A DNA stretch of 45,017 nt from Fidelibacterota bacterium (GCA_020354025.1 CP070638.1:3025993-3071009), one strand, 5' to 3'. Shown: positions 1 through 9,632, numbered from the stretch's first letter. The notes: generated by a model not told the origin, from the letters alone. A program made the numbers and translations.

Positions 1-1140
1 GTATTGACCCTGCAGGTAAAGCTGGTAGACTTCGGGATCAACCTGCCGAGTGCTGGCCAGACGCGTTTCTTCCCCCGGCGTCACCGTGGCCTTGATCTCC
101 CGCGCAATGGTTCGGGCTACCTCGCTGTGCAGCGCAAGGATATCGCGCAGGTCGCGGTCGTATTCGTCGGCCCACAAGTGTCGCTCCGGCTGCGCCCCGA
201 TGAGCTGGGCCGTGATCCGCACGCGGCCGTCAGCGTGCAATACTGAACCTTCCACTACCGCGTCCACGTTCAGCTCCCGGGCAATCTCCGGTATCGGCTT
301 CGGCGCCCCCTTATACTGCATCACCGATGTCCTGGAGATCACCGTCAATGCGCTCAGCCGGGCCAGGCTGGTGATCAGCGCCTCATGCATGCCATCGACG
401 AAGTAGTCCTGAGCCGGGTCGTTCATGAGATTTTCCAGTGGCAGGACGGCAATAGCGGTAATCTCACCCGACTCGATGGTAGGTGCACCTCGGCTCGACA
501 ACCACCATGCGACAACCACTACCAGAAGAACCGCCGCGCCAATCCCAATCCAGCGAATAGCACCTAGCTTCCATCGTGCTGAGCGAGCTAGCGGAGAAGG
601 GGCTGCCTCCCCCTCCCAGGGCAAAACGAGGCGATAAACCGTCACCGGTTCCTTGATGTTTTTAAGTCTTTGCTCACCCAGACTTTCCAGCGTTGCGTCA
701 ACCTTATCGCGTATCTGTTGAGCCACCGTATCAGATACACAGATACCCCCAGGCAGGGCTAGCGGCTCAATCCGTGAGGCGATGTTCACTCCATCACCAA
801 GAACATCACCCTCCTCGACAACCACGTCGCCCACGTGCAGACCGATTCGCACCTGGATGCGCCGCTCCGGGGCAACCACCGAGGTATGAGCGGTCAGCGT
901 CTTCTGGATGGTGACAGCACAGCGGGCGGCCTCCACCGCGCTGGCGAATTCCACCAGGAAGGCGTCGCCGATGGTCTTGATCTCGGTGCCGTTGTGCTTT
1001 GTGAAAAGGGGCCGCAGCAGCTCCTGGTGTTCCTTGAGCAGCTCCAAGGCCAGGGTCTCGTTCTTCTGGCTCAAGGCGCTGTAGCCCACCAGGTCGGTGA
1101 ACATGATAGCGGCGAGCTTACGGTGCGGAGTATCAGGCAT
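1..1140 (-). CDS. class III adenylate cyclase with TolB-like/TPR sensor region (3' end outside window)
   Basis: The reading frame is open from an ATG at 1140 to the window edge (380 codons, no stop), so the C-terminus is missing. The N-terminus carries the class III cyclase fold: FTDLVGYSAL with the metal Asp, KTIGDAF, a second metal region VGDVV, and GDGVNIASRIE with the Asn/Arg transition-state pair. A membrane segment of about 20 residues follows (GIGAAVLLVVVVAWWL), then a TolB-N/FlgO-like region (IAVLPLENL, VEGSVL, RITAQLI, LWADEYDR) that usually leads into TPRs. The expected product is cAMP from a cytoplasmic N-terminal catalytic domain tethered to the inner membrane. The ATG lies 6 nt after the stop of the next cyclase gene, with GGAG just upstream, so the two are probably co-transcribed. 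cAMP as product is inferred from the family. Confidence 0.85.
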   Translation of the reverse strand, partial: MPDTPHRKLAAIMFTDLVGYSALSQKNETLALELLKEHQELLRPLFTKHNGTEIKTIGDAFLVEFASAVEAARCAVTIQKTLTAHTSVVAPERRIQVRIGLHVGDVVVEEGDVLGDGVNIASRIEPLALPGGICVSDTVAQQIRDKVDATLESLGEQRLKNIKEPVTVYRLVLPWEGEAAPSPLARSARWKLGAIRWIGIGAAVLLVVVVAWWLSSRGAPTIESGEITAIAVLPLENLMNDPAQDYFVDGMHEALITSLARLSALTVISRTSVMQYKGAPKPIPEIARELNVDAVVEGSVLHADGRVRITAQLIGAQPERHLWADEYDRDLRDILALHSEVARTIAREIKATVTPGEETRLASTRQVDPEVYQLYLQGQY

Positions 1141-1146
1141 AGTTGT

Positions 1147-3060
1147 TCACTCCGGAAAGTTCATGCGGTGCAGCAGGTCTTGGTAGCGTGGATCGTCCTT
1201 CATGCCATCCGCGAAAGGGCTATGTTTGATATGAACCATGTTCGGGGAGCGTTGCTCGATACCTCTCAGAAACCATTCAAAAGCCTGGTCAACCTCTCCA
1301 ATGCCCCAGTGGATTATCCCGACGAATAGAGGATCGATCCAGCTCTGGCCGTAGGTTTCGGTCAACCTAGTCAACAGCTTCCGGGCGTTTTTCTTCATTT
1401 TCATCATGCCGAATCCGTACCCCAGTGTGCCGAGTAGTATCTGACTGTCACCAAGCTTCAGAGCTCTTCGGGCTCTCAGGAAGGATCTGATATATTTACG
1501 CTGCCGGAAGTATGTCCAGCCCAGCTCCAGGTGACCGTAGGCGAATTCGGGATCCAGTTCAATGACCTTCCGGTATACCCTTGCCGCCTGCGGGTATTTC
1601 CGTGCCATGAAGTAGCTCCAGCCGTACATCAAGTGGGTAGTCGCTGCCAGTGGATCAATTTCGGTCGCACGCTCGGCGACTTCAATCCCTTGATCAAACC
1701 TGCCCGTCATGACGAGATATTGGACCTCCCAGAGCAGGGCGTTGATCCCATTGGGAATCAACCTGCGTGATTGGCGGAAATGCTCCGCCAGGCTCACCCA
1801 GTCCCATTCACAGTGCATCTTTATAGCGCCAAGTGCGGCGTGGGCATCGCCCAACGCCGGATCAATCTCCAATGCCTTAACGGCTGCTTGTTTGGCCTTC
1901 GGGAACGCATCCTTAGGTGAGGAATAACCGAACAGGCACAACTTTGAATAACAGTTAGCGAGTTCCGCCCACGCGGGAGCATAAGTAGGATCGATATCAA
2001 GAACACGCTGGTGATAGTCGATGCCAATCCGGAGACCACTCTCCGTCCAGAGATTCATCTTCTGGAGGCCTCGTAAATAAAGCTGGTAGGCCTCGGGATG
2101 AACGGATCTGGTGTTCTTCAGCCCTGCCTCCTCATCAGGAGTCAGGGAGGCATTCACTTCCTTGGCTATGGCCTGGGCTACTTCACTGTGCAGGGCCAGA
2201 ATGTCGGTAAGATCACGATCATATTCATCAGCCCAGATGTGCCGATCTTCCTGAGCTTCGATCAGCTGGGCGGTGATGCGCACCCGGTTATCTGATTTGA
2301 GCACCGATCCTTCAATGACCGTCTGGACCCCCAGCTCTGCGGCAATCTGTGGTAGTGATTTGGTCGATCCCTTGTAAGGCATCACGGAAGTACGTGAGAT
2401 CACTTTCAGTGCGCTGATCCTGGCCAGACTGGTGATCAATGCCTCAGTCATACCATCCGCGAACCAGTCTTCCTCAGGCTTGGCTGTCAGATTCATCAGC
2501 GGCAACACGGCTATAGAACGCAAGGACCGATCGGATTCGATTGTGACTTGTTCGATAGCCGGGACCGGGAGACCTTTGCCTTTTAGAGCATAGACTTTGA
2601 GGGGATGCTTGACATTCTTCAGTTGCTTCTCACCCAGATAAAGCGCTTCCACATCTGGTTTATTGCGGATATCCTCATAAACCCGCCCGGAAAAGCAGAT
2701 ACCCCCGGGTTCAGCCAGAGATTCAATTCGAGAAGCCACATTTACGCCATCCCCGAAGACATCACCTCCCTCAAAGATGACATCGCCAACATGGAGTCCG
2801 ATGCGGAGGGTCAATTCAGGTTCTTCTACCAAGGTATGCTGAATCTCGAGGGCGCAATTGACCGCATCTACTGCACTCCCGAAGGAGGAGAGGGAACCAT
2901 CGCCCATTTCTTTTAGCCACTCGCCATTGAATTGCTCAATGAAAGGCTTGAGGAACTTGCGGTTCTTTTGCAGGACTCCCAGGGCTTTAGATTCATCCTC
3001 ACCCATTAGGGCTGTGTATCCCACGATATCGGTGAACATGATGGCGGCGAGTTTACGCAT
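1147..3060 (-). CDS. class III adenylate cyclase with TolB-like domain and C-terminal TPRs
   Basis: 637 residues. Residues 1-165 form the cyclase domain (FTDIVGYTAL, KEMGDGSL, LRIGLHVGDV, GDGVNVASRIE), with metal and transition-state residues in place. About 180-290 is the TolB-N/FlgO-like module (SIAVLPLMNL, GMTEALITSL, VEGSVL), and about 300-637 is helical TPR sequence (AYQLYLRGLQK, PAWAELANCY, YGHLELGWTY). Unlike its two neighbours, no membrane segment joins the catalytic and sensor parts, so it looks soluble. It is a paralogue of both flanking genes, with spacings of 6 and 9 nt, and the three probably form one transcript. The TPR end most likely binds protein partners; the ligand or signal is unknown. 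Confidence 0.88.
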   Translation of the reverse strand: MRKLAAIMFTDIVGYTALMGEDESKALGVLQKNRKFLKPFIEQFNGEWLKEMGDGSLSSFGSAVDAVNCALEIQHTLVEEPELTLRIGLHVGDVIFEGGDVFGDGVNVASRIESLAEPGGICFSGRVYEDIRNKPDVEALYLGEKQLKNVKHPLKVYALKGKGLPVPAIEQVTIESDRSLRSIAVLPLMNLTAKPEEDWFADGMTEALITSLARISALKVISRTSVMPYKGSTKSLPQIAAELGVQTVIEGSVLKSDNRVRITAQLIEAQEDRHIWADEYDRDLTDILALHSEVAQAIAKEVNASLTPDEEAGLKNTRSVHPEAYQLYLRGLQKMNLWTESGLRIGIDYHQRVLDIDPTYAPAWAELANCYSKLCLFGYSSPKDAFPKAKQAAVKALEIDPALGDAHAALGAIKMHCEWDWVSLAEHFRQSRRLIPNGINALLWEVQYLVMTGRFDQGIEVAERATEIDPLAATTHLMYGWSYFMARKYPQAARVYRKVIELDPEFAYGHLELGWTYFRQRKYIRSFLRARRALKLGDSQILLGTLGYGFGMMKMKKNARKLLTRLTETYGQSWIDPLFVGIIHWGIGEVDQAFEWFLRGIEQRSPNMVHIKHSPFADGMKDDPRYQDLLHRMNFPE

Positions 3061-3069
3061 GCGACTTGC

Positions 3070-5655
3070 CTAGCTGCTTGCCCTCGCCATTAGCTTCGCA
3101 TATCTCTCCTTGGCATCGATCAGATCAAGCAGATCATCGTCGGCGTTCTTCCACATCTCAAGGAACTTTTCATAGTGCACCAAGGCGGAATCGGGCCTCC
3201 CCAGCCCTTCATAGGCTCTACCCAGTGAGTGGTAGCTCTTGGGATAGTACCGCGCTGCTGTCATGCTAAGTGGGTCCTCAGTGATCGATTGCATTTGTTT
3301 CAGCAACCTGATTGCTTGATCATACCGGGAGGCCTGCACCTGACACTCGGCTAACTCGCCCAGGGGATAGATCTTGATAAAATCCTGGGTGGCCTGTAAT
3401 GCTATCTCCAAGTATGTTGCTGCCAGGTCACATTCCTGCCGCTTGCTAGCAAGTACGGAGTAGAAACTTGCCGCAACGGGGCTCTCCTCGGGTCTTCCAA
3501 AAAAGTCCACTAGCAGGCTTTCTGCCAGGGCAAATTCATGATCGGCAATATACAACAGAATCAGATGTCCCCAGAAGTAGGGATACATCATCCCATCCTG
3601 GTACGGTAGGATTGCTTGAACCTCCTTCCTGCTGCTTTCAAAGTCTCGCCAGCCACCCCAGAGCAGGGTAGCTTTATAGAGCTTTTGAGTTGCCGCCCGG
3701 GCTGTATCCTTCGCTTGCCAAGCGGCCTCAATATACTGGTCAGATGCGTGGATGGCTTCCCGGTATCTTCCAATATAAGGATAAAGAGTAGCCAGTTGCT
3801 GATAGCCCCGCTTTTTTACTTCGGGTGACTGGTTTTCCTCAATTAAGCGCAGCAATAGAGTCTCTGCCCGGTCATAGTCTCCTATAAGGGTATTGATTCC
3901 CGCCATGGCGTCCAGGTACGCCCATGGCTGCGAGGATTCTCTACTTAACTTTTCCAGTAGTTCTAAACCTTCATGTGGTTTTCCTGCCAAGACCAGAGCA
4001 TCCGTCAGCAGTGCGCTGGCTTCCTCTGATTGAGTGGCATCGACATAACGCTGAGCAGCGGCCTGCATCCTGGAATAATCGCCTGTGTCGCGATACAGCC
4101 AGCACATATGCTGGAGAGCGCGCGGGAACGTTGGATCGATGGTCAATACTTTTTGAAGGTACTCTTCGGTTGTTTGGTAATCACGTATGTGATAAGACCA
4201 GTCTCCGATATTGTAAATCATCTCCTTGTCATCGGGGTAGGTTCGCTCCATTTCTCTCAGAACCGCGATCCCTGCTGCCATTCCTCCTTCTATCTGGGCT
4301 TTCTCGGCGCGCACCAGATATCTCTCTTTTTCCGGGATGCGATCCATGAGGGCAAATGCCTTCCGGATAGGCTTCAATGCAATTTCTTCGTTACCTATAT
4401 TCCAGCTGATGGCATACGCCAGCCGGTAGTAGGCCAGGCCGAAAGTGGAATCCAGCACAATGGCTTGCCTGAATTCCTGCTGGGCTTCCTCGAACTTGAG
4501 CTTGTTGATATATTCTTCCCCCTGGAAGTAGTGCTGATAGGCTCCCAGGTTGGGCGTAGTCAAGGTGGCGACCTTCCAACTGGTGGCTTCCACCTGCTCC
4601 AGTTTTTCCCTCAGCCCGATCCGTGTCCGCTCCGCGAGCTTATCCAGCATCCCGGGAATATGCTCTTGGCCATCGCCTTCTTCCTGGGCAGTGAAGAGGT
4701 ATTCGTCTCGGTCCGGTTCGAGGGCTTTCAGGTCGATGACATACAGCCCCCCCAGCTTGCGAATTGAAGCAATGATCAGTACATCCAACTGGGCATGGCG
4801 GGCTATGTCCTTCCCCAGCCGTTCGTCGATGTGCTCCACGTCGCCATCGCCCAACTGCTTGAGTATATCGAACATGCGGGACCGTGTCAGAACGGAAAGC
4901 CGATGGGATTGCTCCAGGGCAGTGATTAGCATCCCTGACAGACCATCCAGTTCGAGCTCGCCGGTCTCGTTGACAAAATCCACTACGGCGATGGGAATGG
5001 GCTCGTCAGCCTCCAGGCGCTGTCCCACCAGGAACAGATACCCTAAGATCACGATAGCAATGCCCACCACGATCCCTCCTCCAAAACCGAACTGGCGCCG
5101 GGTTATACCGACCCTGCTGGGCTGAATTGGCTCAGCGACCAGAGTCTTGACTAAGGGTGTGGGGAGCCCTTTCCCCGCAAGTGCATAGACCTTTATTGGG
5201 TGCTTGACATGCTTAAGTGTCTTTTCGCCCAGGAAAACGGTTTCGATATCCGGCTTGTTTCGAATATCGTCGTACACCCGGCCTGATACACAGATACCCC
5301 CAGGCTCCGCTAACGGTTCTATCCTGGATGCCACGTTAACACCATCACCAAAGACGTCGCCGCCCTCAAAGACCACGTCGCCAATATGAATGCCGATGCG
5401 CAGAGTCAGTTCGGGATCATCTCTCAGGTTCTGCTGGACATCGAGGGCACAATTCACCGCATCCACAGCGCTATTGAAGCAAGATAGGGTGCCGTCACCC
5501 ATTTCCTTGAGCCATTCACCATTATACTCTTTGATGAGCGGCTTGAGGAAATCACGGTTCTTCTGGAGTATCTCGAGGGCTCTGGATTCATTTTCACCCA
5601 TCAGGGCTGTGTAGCCCTCGATATCAGTGAACATGATGGCGGCGAGTTTGCGCGT
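3070..5655 (-). CDS. membrane-anchored class III adenylate cyclase/TPR protein; apparent ACG start
   Basis: About 861 residues if translation starts at 5655. The order is cyclase domain (FTDIEGYTAL, KEMGDGTL, RIGIHIGDV, GDGVNVASRIE), one membrane helix near residues 190-210 (GGIVVGIAIVILGYLFLV), a TolB-like region (IPIAVVDFVNE, LLITALEQS-type), then a long TPR array. The first canonical ATG is at 5634, inside the conserved RKLAAIMFTD block and without a Shine-Dalgarno. Upstream, AAGGAGG sits 5 nt before an ACG at 5655 that aligns exactly with the ATG of the downstream paralogue (MRKLAAIM against TRKLAAIM). No ATG, GTG or TTG lies between there and the upstream stop at 5692. Either ACG is used as a start or it is an ATG-to-ACG change or error. 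It appears to be the first gene of the cyclase operon, after a 146-bp gap downstream of recX. Confidence 0.85.
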   Translation of the reverse strand, partial: TRKLAAIMFTDIEGYTALMGENESRALEILQKNRDFLKPLIKEYNGEWLKEMGDGTLSCFNSAVDAVNCALDVQQNLRDDPELTLRIGIHIGDVVFEGGDVFGDGVNVASRIEPLAEPGGICVSGRVYDDIRNKPDIETVFLGEKTLKHVKHPIKVYALAGKGLPTPLVKTLVAEPIQPSRVGITRRQFGFGGGIVVGIAIVILGYLFLVGQRLEADEPIPIAVVDFVNETGELELDGLSGMLITALEQSHRLSVLTRSRMFDILKQLGDGDVEHIDERLGKDIARHAQLDVLIIASIRKLGGLYVIDLKALEPDRDEYLFTAQEEGDGQEHIPGMLDKLAERTRIGLREKLEQVEATSWKVATLTTPNLGAYQHYFQGEEYINKLKFEEAQQEFRQAIVLDSTFGLAYYRLAYAISWNIGNEEIALKPIRKAFALMDRIPEKERYLVRAEKAQIEGGMAAGIAVLREMERTYPDDKEMIYNIGDWSYHIRDYQTTEEYLQKVLTIDPTFPRALQHMCWLYRDTGDYSRMQAAAQRYVDATQSEEASALLTDALVLAGKPHEGLELLEKLSRESSQPWAYLDAMAGINTLIGDYDRAETLLLRLIEENQSPEVKKRGYQQLATLYPYIGRYREAIHASDQYIEAAWQAKDTARAATQKLYKATLLWGGWRDFESSRKEVQAILPYQDGMMYPYFWGHLILLYIADHEFALAESLLVDFFGRPEESPVAASFYSVLASKRQECDLAATYLEIALQATQDFIKIYPLGELAECQVQASRYDQAIRLLKQMQSITEDPLSMTAARYYPKSYHSLGRAYEGLGRPDSALVHYEKFLEMWKNADDDLLDLIDAKERYAKLMARASS

Positions 5656-5801
5656 AGTACCCTCCTTCCGTATAATAAAATGAGGGATAAGTCAGGCGAA
5701 ATATGCGAAGAAATAACAGGAATTACAAGGGATTGGGCTACCAGGACTTCAGCGGAGCTTCGCCTATGGAACCGGGGAGATAGAATAGAATATCGATTCC
5801 T

Positions 5802-6290
5802 TCAGGGACCTTCCCTGACCTGTTCCAGCACTTTATTGACGATGTCCCAATCGTACCCCCGCCTTTGCAGGAACCCGGTCAGCCGGCGACGGCGGGTGTC
5901 GATGGGGAGTCCTTCGGTGGACTGCCAGCGCTTTTGAGCAAGGGACAGAACGGCCTCAGCTAAGTCAGCTTCAGCGTATGTTTCACCTACCACCCGGTCG
6001 ATCAGCTCTGAGGCGATACCCTTGGTTCGCAGCTCCTGCCTCACCCGCGCCGGTCCCCAACCGGAGTTATTCCATTTCTCGCGGGCATACAGCCGGGTAA
6101 AGTCCTCGTCGCTCTGATAGCCTTTGGCCTGGAGATCGGCGATGACATTATCAATCAGCTCCGGCGGGAAGCCTTTTTTTCTCAGTCGCTGCTGCAGTTC
6201 CCGGGCGCTACGGGCCCTAACAGCCAGAAGACGGAAGGCCGCTTCCCTGGCGCGCTGGCCTTCGTCATCAGACACAGGTGACTGTCTCAT
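5802..6290 (-). CDS. recX: regulatory protein RecX
   Basis: 162 residues, a normal length for the family. RecX is a helical three-tandem-repeat modulator that binds the RecA filament and limits its activity. Visible signatures are the N-terminal ARELQQRLRKKGF repeat, LIDNVIADLQAKGYQSDEDF, the YAREKWNNSGWGPARVRQEL block and IASELIDRVV. It lies 36 bp downstream of recA on the same strand, the common recA-recX arrangement, so co-transcription is likely. The ATG at 6290 is the first start in frame. The 146 bp after its stop up to the cyclase cluster hold no gene and no clear terminator. Confidence 0.9.
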   Translation of the reverse strand: MRQSPVSDDEGQRAREAAFRLLAVRARSARELQQRLRKKGFPPELIDNVIADLQAKGYQSDEDFTRLYAREKWNNSGWGPARVRQELRTKGIASELIDRVVGETYAEADLAEAVLSLAQKRWQSTEGLPIDTRRRRLTGFLQRRGYDWDIVNKVLEQVREGP

Positions 6291-6326
6291 CCGTTTGAGT
6301 TGAAATCCTGATATAATAGGCAGGGA

Positions 6327-7376
6327 TTACTGCGTATCGGTAGTCGGCTCCTCAGGGGGTGGTCCCTCGCCGATCCCGACAGCCTCCAATCCCAGAAAGG
6401 CTTTGACCTCCTTAGCTATGACCTCCCGTATCTCGGCATTCTCCTTTAGGAACTGCTTGGCGTTTTCCCGGCCCTGGCCCAGGCGCAGGTCTCCGTGGGA
6501 ATACCACGCCCCGCTCTTCTGGATGATGTCCGCCTGCAGGCCGATATCCAAAAGGTCACCCTCGTAGGATATTCCGGTGCCGTACATGATGTCGAATTCG
6601 GCGCTTTTGAAAGGCGGGGCTACTTTGTTCTTGACAACTTTCACTCGAGTGCGGTTGCCAATTACGGTGTCACCCTCTTTTATGGCGGCAATGCGGCGAA
6701 TATCGAGGCGCAGGGACGTATAGAACTTCAGCGCCCGGCCTCCCGGGGTGACTTCGGGATTGCCATACATGACGCCCACCTTCTCCCGCACCTGGTTGAC
6801 AAACACCACCGCTGTACTGGATTTAGAGACCGTGCCGGTGAGCTTACGAAGCGCCTGCGACATGAGCCGGGCCTGCAGCCCCACGTGACTGTCCCCCATC
6901 TCACCGTCAAGCTCCGCCTTGGGAACCAGGGCCGCCACCGAATCAATAACGACCACGTCAACGGCGCGGCTGCGTACCAGGGCTTCGGTGATCTCCAGGG
7001 CTTGCTCACCCGTATCGGGCTGGGATACCAGCAGATTAGTGGTATCCACCCCCAGTTTCTGGGCGTAGCCCGGGTCCAGGGCGTGCTCTGCATCAATAAA
7101 GGCGGTATAGCCTCCAGCCTTCTGTGCCTCGGCGATGATGTGCAAGGCTAGCGTCGTCTTGCCCGACGCTTCCGGCCCGAATATCTCAATCACCCGGCCC
7201 ATGGGAATACCACCGACACCAACAGCCACATCCAGCGCCAGTGACCCGGTGGGAATGACGCTCACGCGTTCATGGGCCTTGTCTCCCAGACGCATAAGGG
7301 AACCCTTGCCGAACTGCCGGTCAACGTAAGTAATGGTGGACTCGATGGCTTGGACTTTCTGCTTCTGTTCGGTCAT
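6327..7376 (-). CDS. recA: recombinase RecA
   Basis: 349 residues. RecA is the ATP-dependent strand-exchange protein and the SOS co-protease. The Walker A motif GPEASGKTT is at residues 67-75; the Walker B region [19 protein letters not shown] follows near 140-160, then the QALRKLTG and FVNQVREK blocks and the L2 segment ([14 protein letters not shown]). The C-terminus is acidic (EGPPPEEP), as usual. It follows thpR by 11 bp within a long run that starts at dnaX, an unusual placement for a normally SOS-regulated gene. I saw no obvious LexA box in the short upstream spacer, so any SOS control would have to act from an internal promoter in thpR or cinA. Confidence 0.97.
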   Translation of the reverse strand: MTEQKQKVQAIESTITYVDRQFGKGSLMRLGDKAHERVSVIPTGSLALDVAVGVGGIPMGRVIEIFGPEASGKTTLALHIIAEAQKAGGYTAFIDAEHALDPGYAQKLGVDTTNLLVSQPDTGEQALEITEALVRSRAVDVVVIDSVAALVPKAELDGEMGDSHVGLQARLMSQALRKLTGTVSKSSTAVVFVNQVREKVGVMYGNPEVTPGGRALKFYTSLRLDIRRIAAIKEGDTVIGNRTRVKVVKNKVAPPFKSAEFDIMYGTGISYEGDLLDIGLQADIIQKSGAWYSHGDLRLGQGRENAKQFLKENAEIREVIAKEVKAFLGLEAVGIGEGPPPEEPTTDTQ

Positions 7377-7387
7377 GGCATCTCCTG

Positions 7388-7963
7388 TTAGGTATGCATT
7401 AACGGGAACGTGGCCAGTGGGATGTATGTAACTCCTTTACTCCCAAGCCGGCTCTCGTATAAATGTAATGCCTGTAATGGACAATCAACAGGTTCATACT
7501 CGGCATGCAAGAATTTAGCGACATCAGGCGTGATTTTCTGCGGATAACGTACACGCCCAAGGGTAATGTGGGGAATAAATTCCCGTTTCTCCCTGGGAAA
7601 ACCCATAGGTTGCACAACCTGATGAATACTCTCCTCCAGCTGCTGCAATCGGGCGATGTCCCCGGTAACACCCAACCACAGAACCCGCGGCCGGGTGGGT
7701 GTCGGGAAAACACCCGTTCCCTCAATACGCACCTGCAGTGATGGCGATCCTTCCAGCTTACTCTGGACCGCCACCGCTATTTCTTCCACTGCCGTTCTGG
7801 GTGTGGCCCCCAGGAATCGAACCGTCAGATGGATATTAACACCCTTAACCCACCGCACGGCTCGCTTGGGATCATCAACCAGGGTGCGTAAACCCGCCGC
7901 CCGCCTGGGAACTTCAGTTGGCAGTTCAAAGCCGAAAAAGGTGCGAATGATTTCGTCAGGCAA
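7388..7963 (-). CDS. thpR: RNA 2',3'-cyclic phosphodiesterase (2H superfamily)
   Basis: 191 residues, the usual size for ThpR/LigT. The two HxT/S catalytic motifs of the 2H phosphoesterase fold are both present: HLTV at His45 and HITL at His132. The family hydrolyses 2',3'-cyclic phosphate RNA ends and was first described as a tRNA half ligase; the natural bacterial substrate is unsettled. The gene overlaps the end of cinA by 8 nt and precedes recA by 11 bp. A cinA-thpR-recA order is known from other bacteria, which supports a DNA/RNA maintenance operon. Confidence 0.92.
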   Translation of the reverse strand: MPDEIIRTFFGFELPTEVPRRAAGLRTLVDDPKRAVRWVKGVNIHLTVRFLGATPRTAVEEIAVAVQSKLEGSPSLQVRIEGTGVFPTPTRPRVLWLGVTGDIARLQQLEESIHQVVQPMGFPREKREFIPHITLGRVRYPQKITPDVAKFLHAEYEPVDCPLQALHLYESRLGSKGVTYIPLATFPLMHT

Positions 7964-9185
7964 GGCGCATGATCTCCAGGCGCAGCAGATTCAGCGCCGC
8001 TTGGGCTGTGGCCGCCTTGTGGGGCAGCCGATAGGGAAGCAGTCTTGTTTCCCTGGCTACCGTCCGTTGTGGACCTGCCACCGCCAGAAAAGCCAGCCCA
8101 ACCGGCTTTTCAGGCGTCCCGCCGGTGGGTCCCGATATGCCCGTTGTTGCCACGCCCCAATCGGCTCCGAAAACAGATTTTACCCCCTCGGCCATTTCAC
8201 GGGCAGCAGCTTCACTCACGGCTCCGTGTGCTTTCAGCGTCTCCGGCTTTACACCCAACTGGCGCTCCTTGGCCGCATTATCATAGGCCACCACGGCACC
8301 GAGCATATACGCCGAACTCCCTGGAATATCCGTGATCCTTGAGGCGGTTAGTCCGCCGGAGCACGATTCTGCCAGGGCCAGGGTCTCTTGCCGCCTGGTA
8401 AGCGACCCGCCCACAATCTCTTCAAGGCTGGCATCGTTTCGGCCATAAGTCAAATCGCCAACAAGGGCTTCGAGCTTCCGCGCGGCAGATTCAATCATCT
8501 TGCGGCCCTTATCTCCGGTAGTGGAGCTTCGCAGACGGATATCCACCCCCGTATATGCCGGCAGGTAAGCCACCTGTATATCTTCGAAACTGGAGACCAG
8601 TGGCTCCAATTGGGCGGCCAGGGCGCTCTCAATGATCCCGGTGGTCCGGACAGTGGTCCATGATATGGCTTCGCCATCTCCTAATCCAGGCTGAAAATGC
8701 TCGGTCATAATGGCTTTCATCTCCATTGGTACGCCCGGCAATACTAAAAATGTGGTGGTCCCGGATTGAAACTTGAGCCCCGGCGCTGTGCCCACAGGAT
8801 TTGGCAAAACCTCCGCCTTCACAGGAATTTCGGCCTGGGAGCGGTTGCTGCCCGGGATTTCGAATCCCCGCTTCTGGAAGCGCTCTACGAGAACCTCCCA
8901 GTATTCCTCATCAAACCGCAGTTCACTGTCAAAATAGCGACAGAATGCAGTTTTTGTGATATCATCACGCGTGGGGCCTAGCCCCCCTGTAGTGATCACC
9001 AGCTCCATCTGCCCATCCCATCGGGCCAGCACTTCCTCAATGGCTTCCCGGTCATCGGGTACGGAGGCCTTAACAGCGACAATGATGCCCTTCCTGAGCA
9101 GTTCCTGGGCCAGCCATACAGAGTTGGTGTCAACGCTGAATCCGGCAACGATCTCATCACCTATGGTAAGGATGCCCGCATTCAT
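7956..9185 (-). CDS. cinA: CinA family protein, nicotinamide-nucleotide amidase
   Basis: 409 residues, full length for two-domain CinA. Residues 1-170 are the molybdopterin-binding-like COG1058 domain (GILTIGDEIVAG, TTGGLGPTRDD, LPGVPMEM). About 250-409 is the PncC-type NMN deamidase domain (LALAESCSGGLTASRIT, VVAYDNAAKERQLGV, GISGPTGGTPEKPVG). The enzyme recycles NMN to nicotinic acid mononucleotide in pyridine-nucleotide salvage; the name comes from competence-inducible expression with recA in some Firmicutes. It overlaps pgpA by 4 nt and thpR by 8 nt, indicating translational coupling. Confidence 0.95.
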   Translation of the reverse strand: MNAGILTIGDEIVAGFSVDTNSVWLAQELLRKGIIVAVKASVPDDREAIEEVLARWDGQMELVITTGGLGPTRDDITKTAFCRYFDSELRFDEEYWEVLVERFQKRGFEIPGSNRSQAEIPVKAEVLPNPVGTAPGLKFQSGTTTFLVLPGVPMEMKAIMTEHFQPGLGDGEAISWTTVRTTGIIESALAAQLEPLVSSFEDIQVAYLPAYTGVDIRLRSSTTGDKGRKMIESAARKLEALVGDLTYGRNDASLEEIVGGSLTRRQETLALAESCSGGLTASRITDIPGSSAYMLGAVVAYDNAAKERQLGVKPETLKAHGAVSEAAAREMAEGVKSVFGADWGVATTGISGPTGGTPEKPVGLAFLAVAGPQRTVARETRLLPYRLPHKAATAQAALNLLRLEIMRLA

Positions 9186-9628
9186 ATCAGCATCCTGACA
9201 GCGCTCATCACTACCAGCGTGACTGCACCGGCAGCCAGGTCATCCAGCATTATTCCCCAGCCCCCCGGGATGTTCTGAATTCGGTGGATGGGACCGGGTT
9301 TTAACACATCCAGCAGCCGAAAGATCAGAAATGCCGCCAGAAAATACCACCATACCTGCCGGGCTCCCAACAAGGCACACCACATACCAGCTGCTTCATC
9401 GATAACGACGATAGATGGATCATGCTGTTCACTGCGCTGTTCCATCACGCCCGCTGCCCAGGTACCTGCCACCGCAGCCAGAGCCAAAAATAACAGTTGG
9501 ATTGCCAGATAGCTGGGAATCACAAACCACCAGACCAGGGCTGCGGCCAGGCTGCCCCAGGTACCGGGAGCCGGCTTCAGGTAACCGGTCAGCCCGAAAG
9601 TCCCGATGATAGTAGTCAGAGTATTGAT
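9182..9628 (-). CDS. pgpA: phosphatidylglycerophosphatase A; no AUG/GUG/UUG ahead of the conserved N-terminus
   Basis: PgpA removes the phosphate from phosphatidylglycerophosphate to give phosphatidylglycerol at the inner membrane, the step after PgsA, which is encoded immediately upstream. The frame shows the family N-terminus GLTGYLKPAPGTWGSLAA at 9600-9543, the IDEAAGMW acidic motif and the LDVLKPGPIHRIQN-GGWGIMLDDLAAG core. The first standard start is a GTG at 9523, inside the protein and after the invariant block. Upstream the frame contains no ATG, GTG or TTG before the pgsA stop at 9641-9643, which is in the same frame. The best candidate is ATC at 9628, preceded by GAGAG and matching the family start position (about 148 residues). 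Readthrough from pgsA or a lost start codon are alternatives. It overlaps cinA by 4 nt. Confidence 0.82.
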   Translation of the reverse strand: MNTLTTIIGTFGLTGYLKPAPGTWGSLAAALVWWFVIPSYLAIQLLFLALAAVAGTWAAGVMEQRSEQHDPSIVVIDEAAGMWCALLGARQVWWYFLAAFLIFRLLDVLKPGPIHRIQNIPGGWGIMLDDLAAGAVTLVVMSAVRMLI

Positions 9629-9632
9629 AGCG

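Noticed and set aside
835-1329. 164-residue plus-strand frame antisense to two cyclase genes
   Set aside because: It lies across the junction of two minus-strand genes with strong domain matches, and its own product has no recognisable motif.
4030-4767. 245-residue plus-strand frame
   Set aside because: It is wholly antisense to the TPR region of the third cyclase; the product resembles no family and the opposite strand is clearly coding.
6495-7151. 218-residue plus-strand frame
   Set aside because: Antisense to the conserved core of recA.
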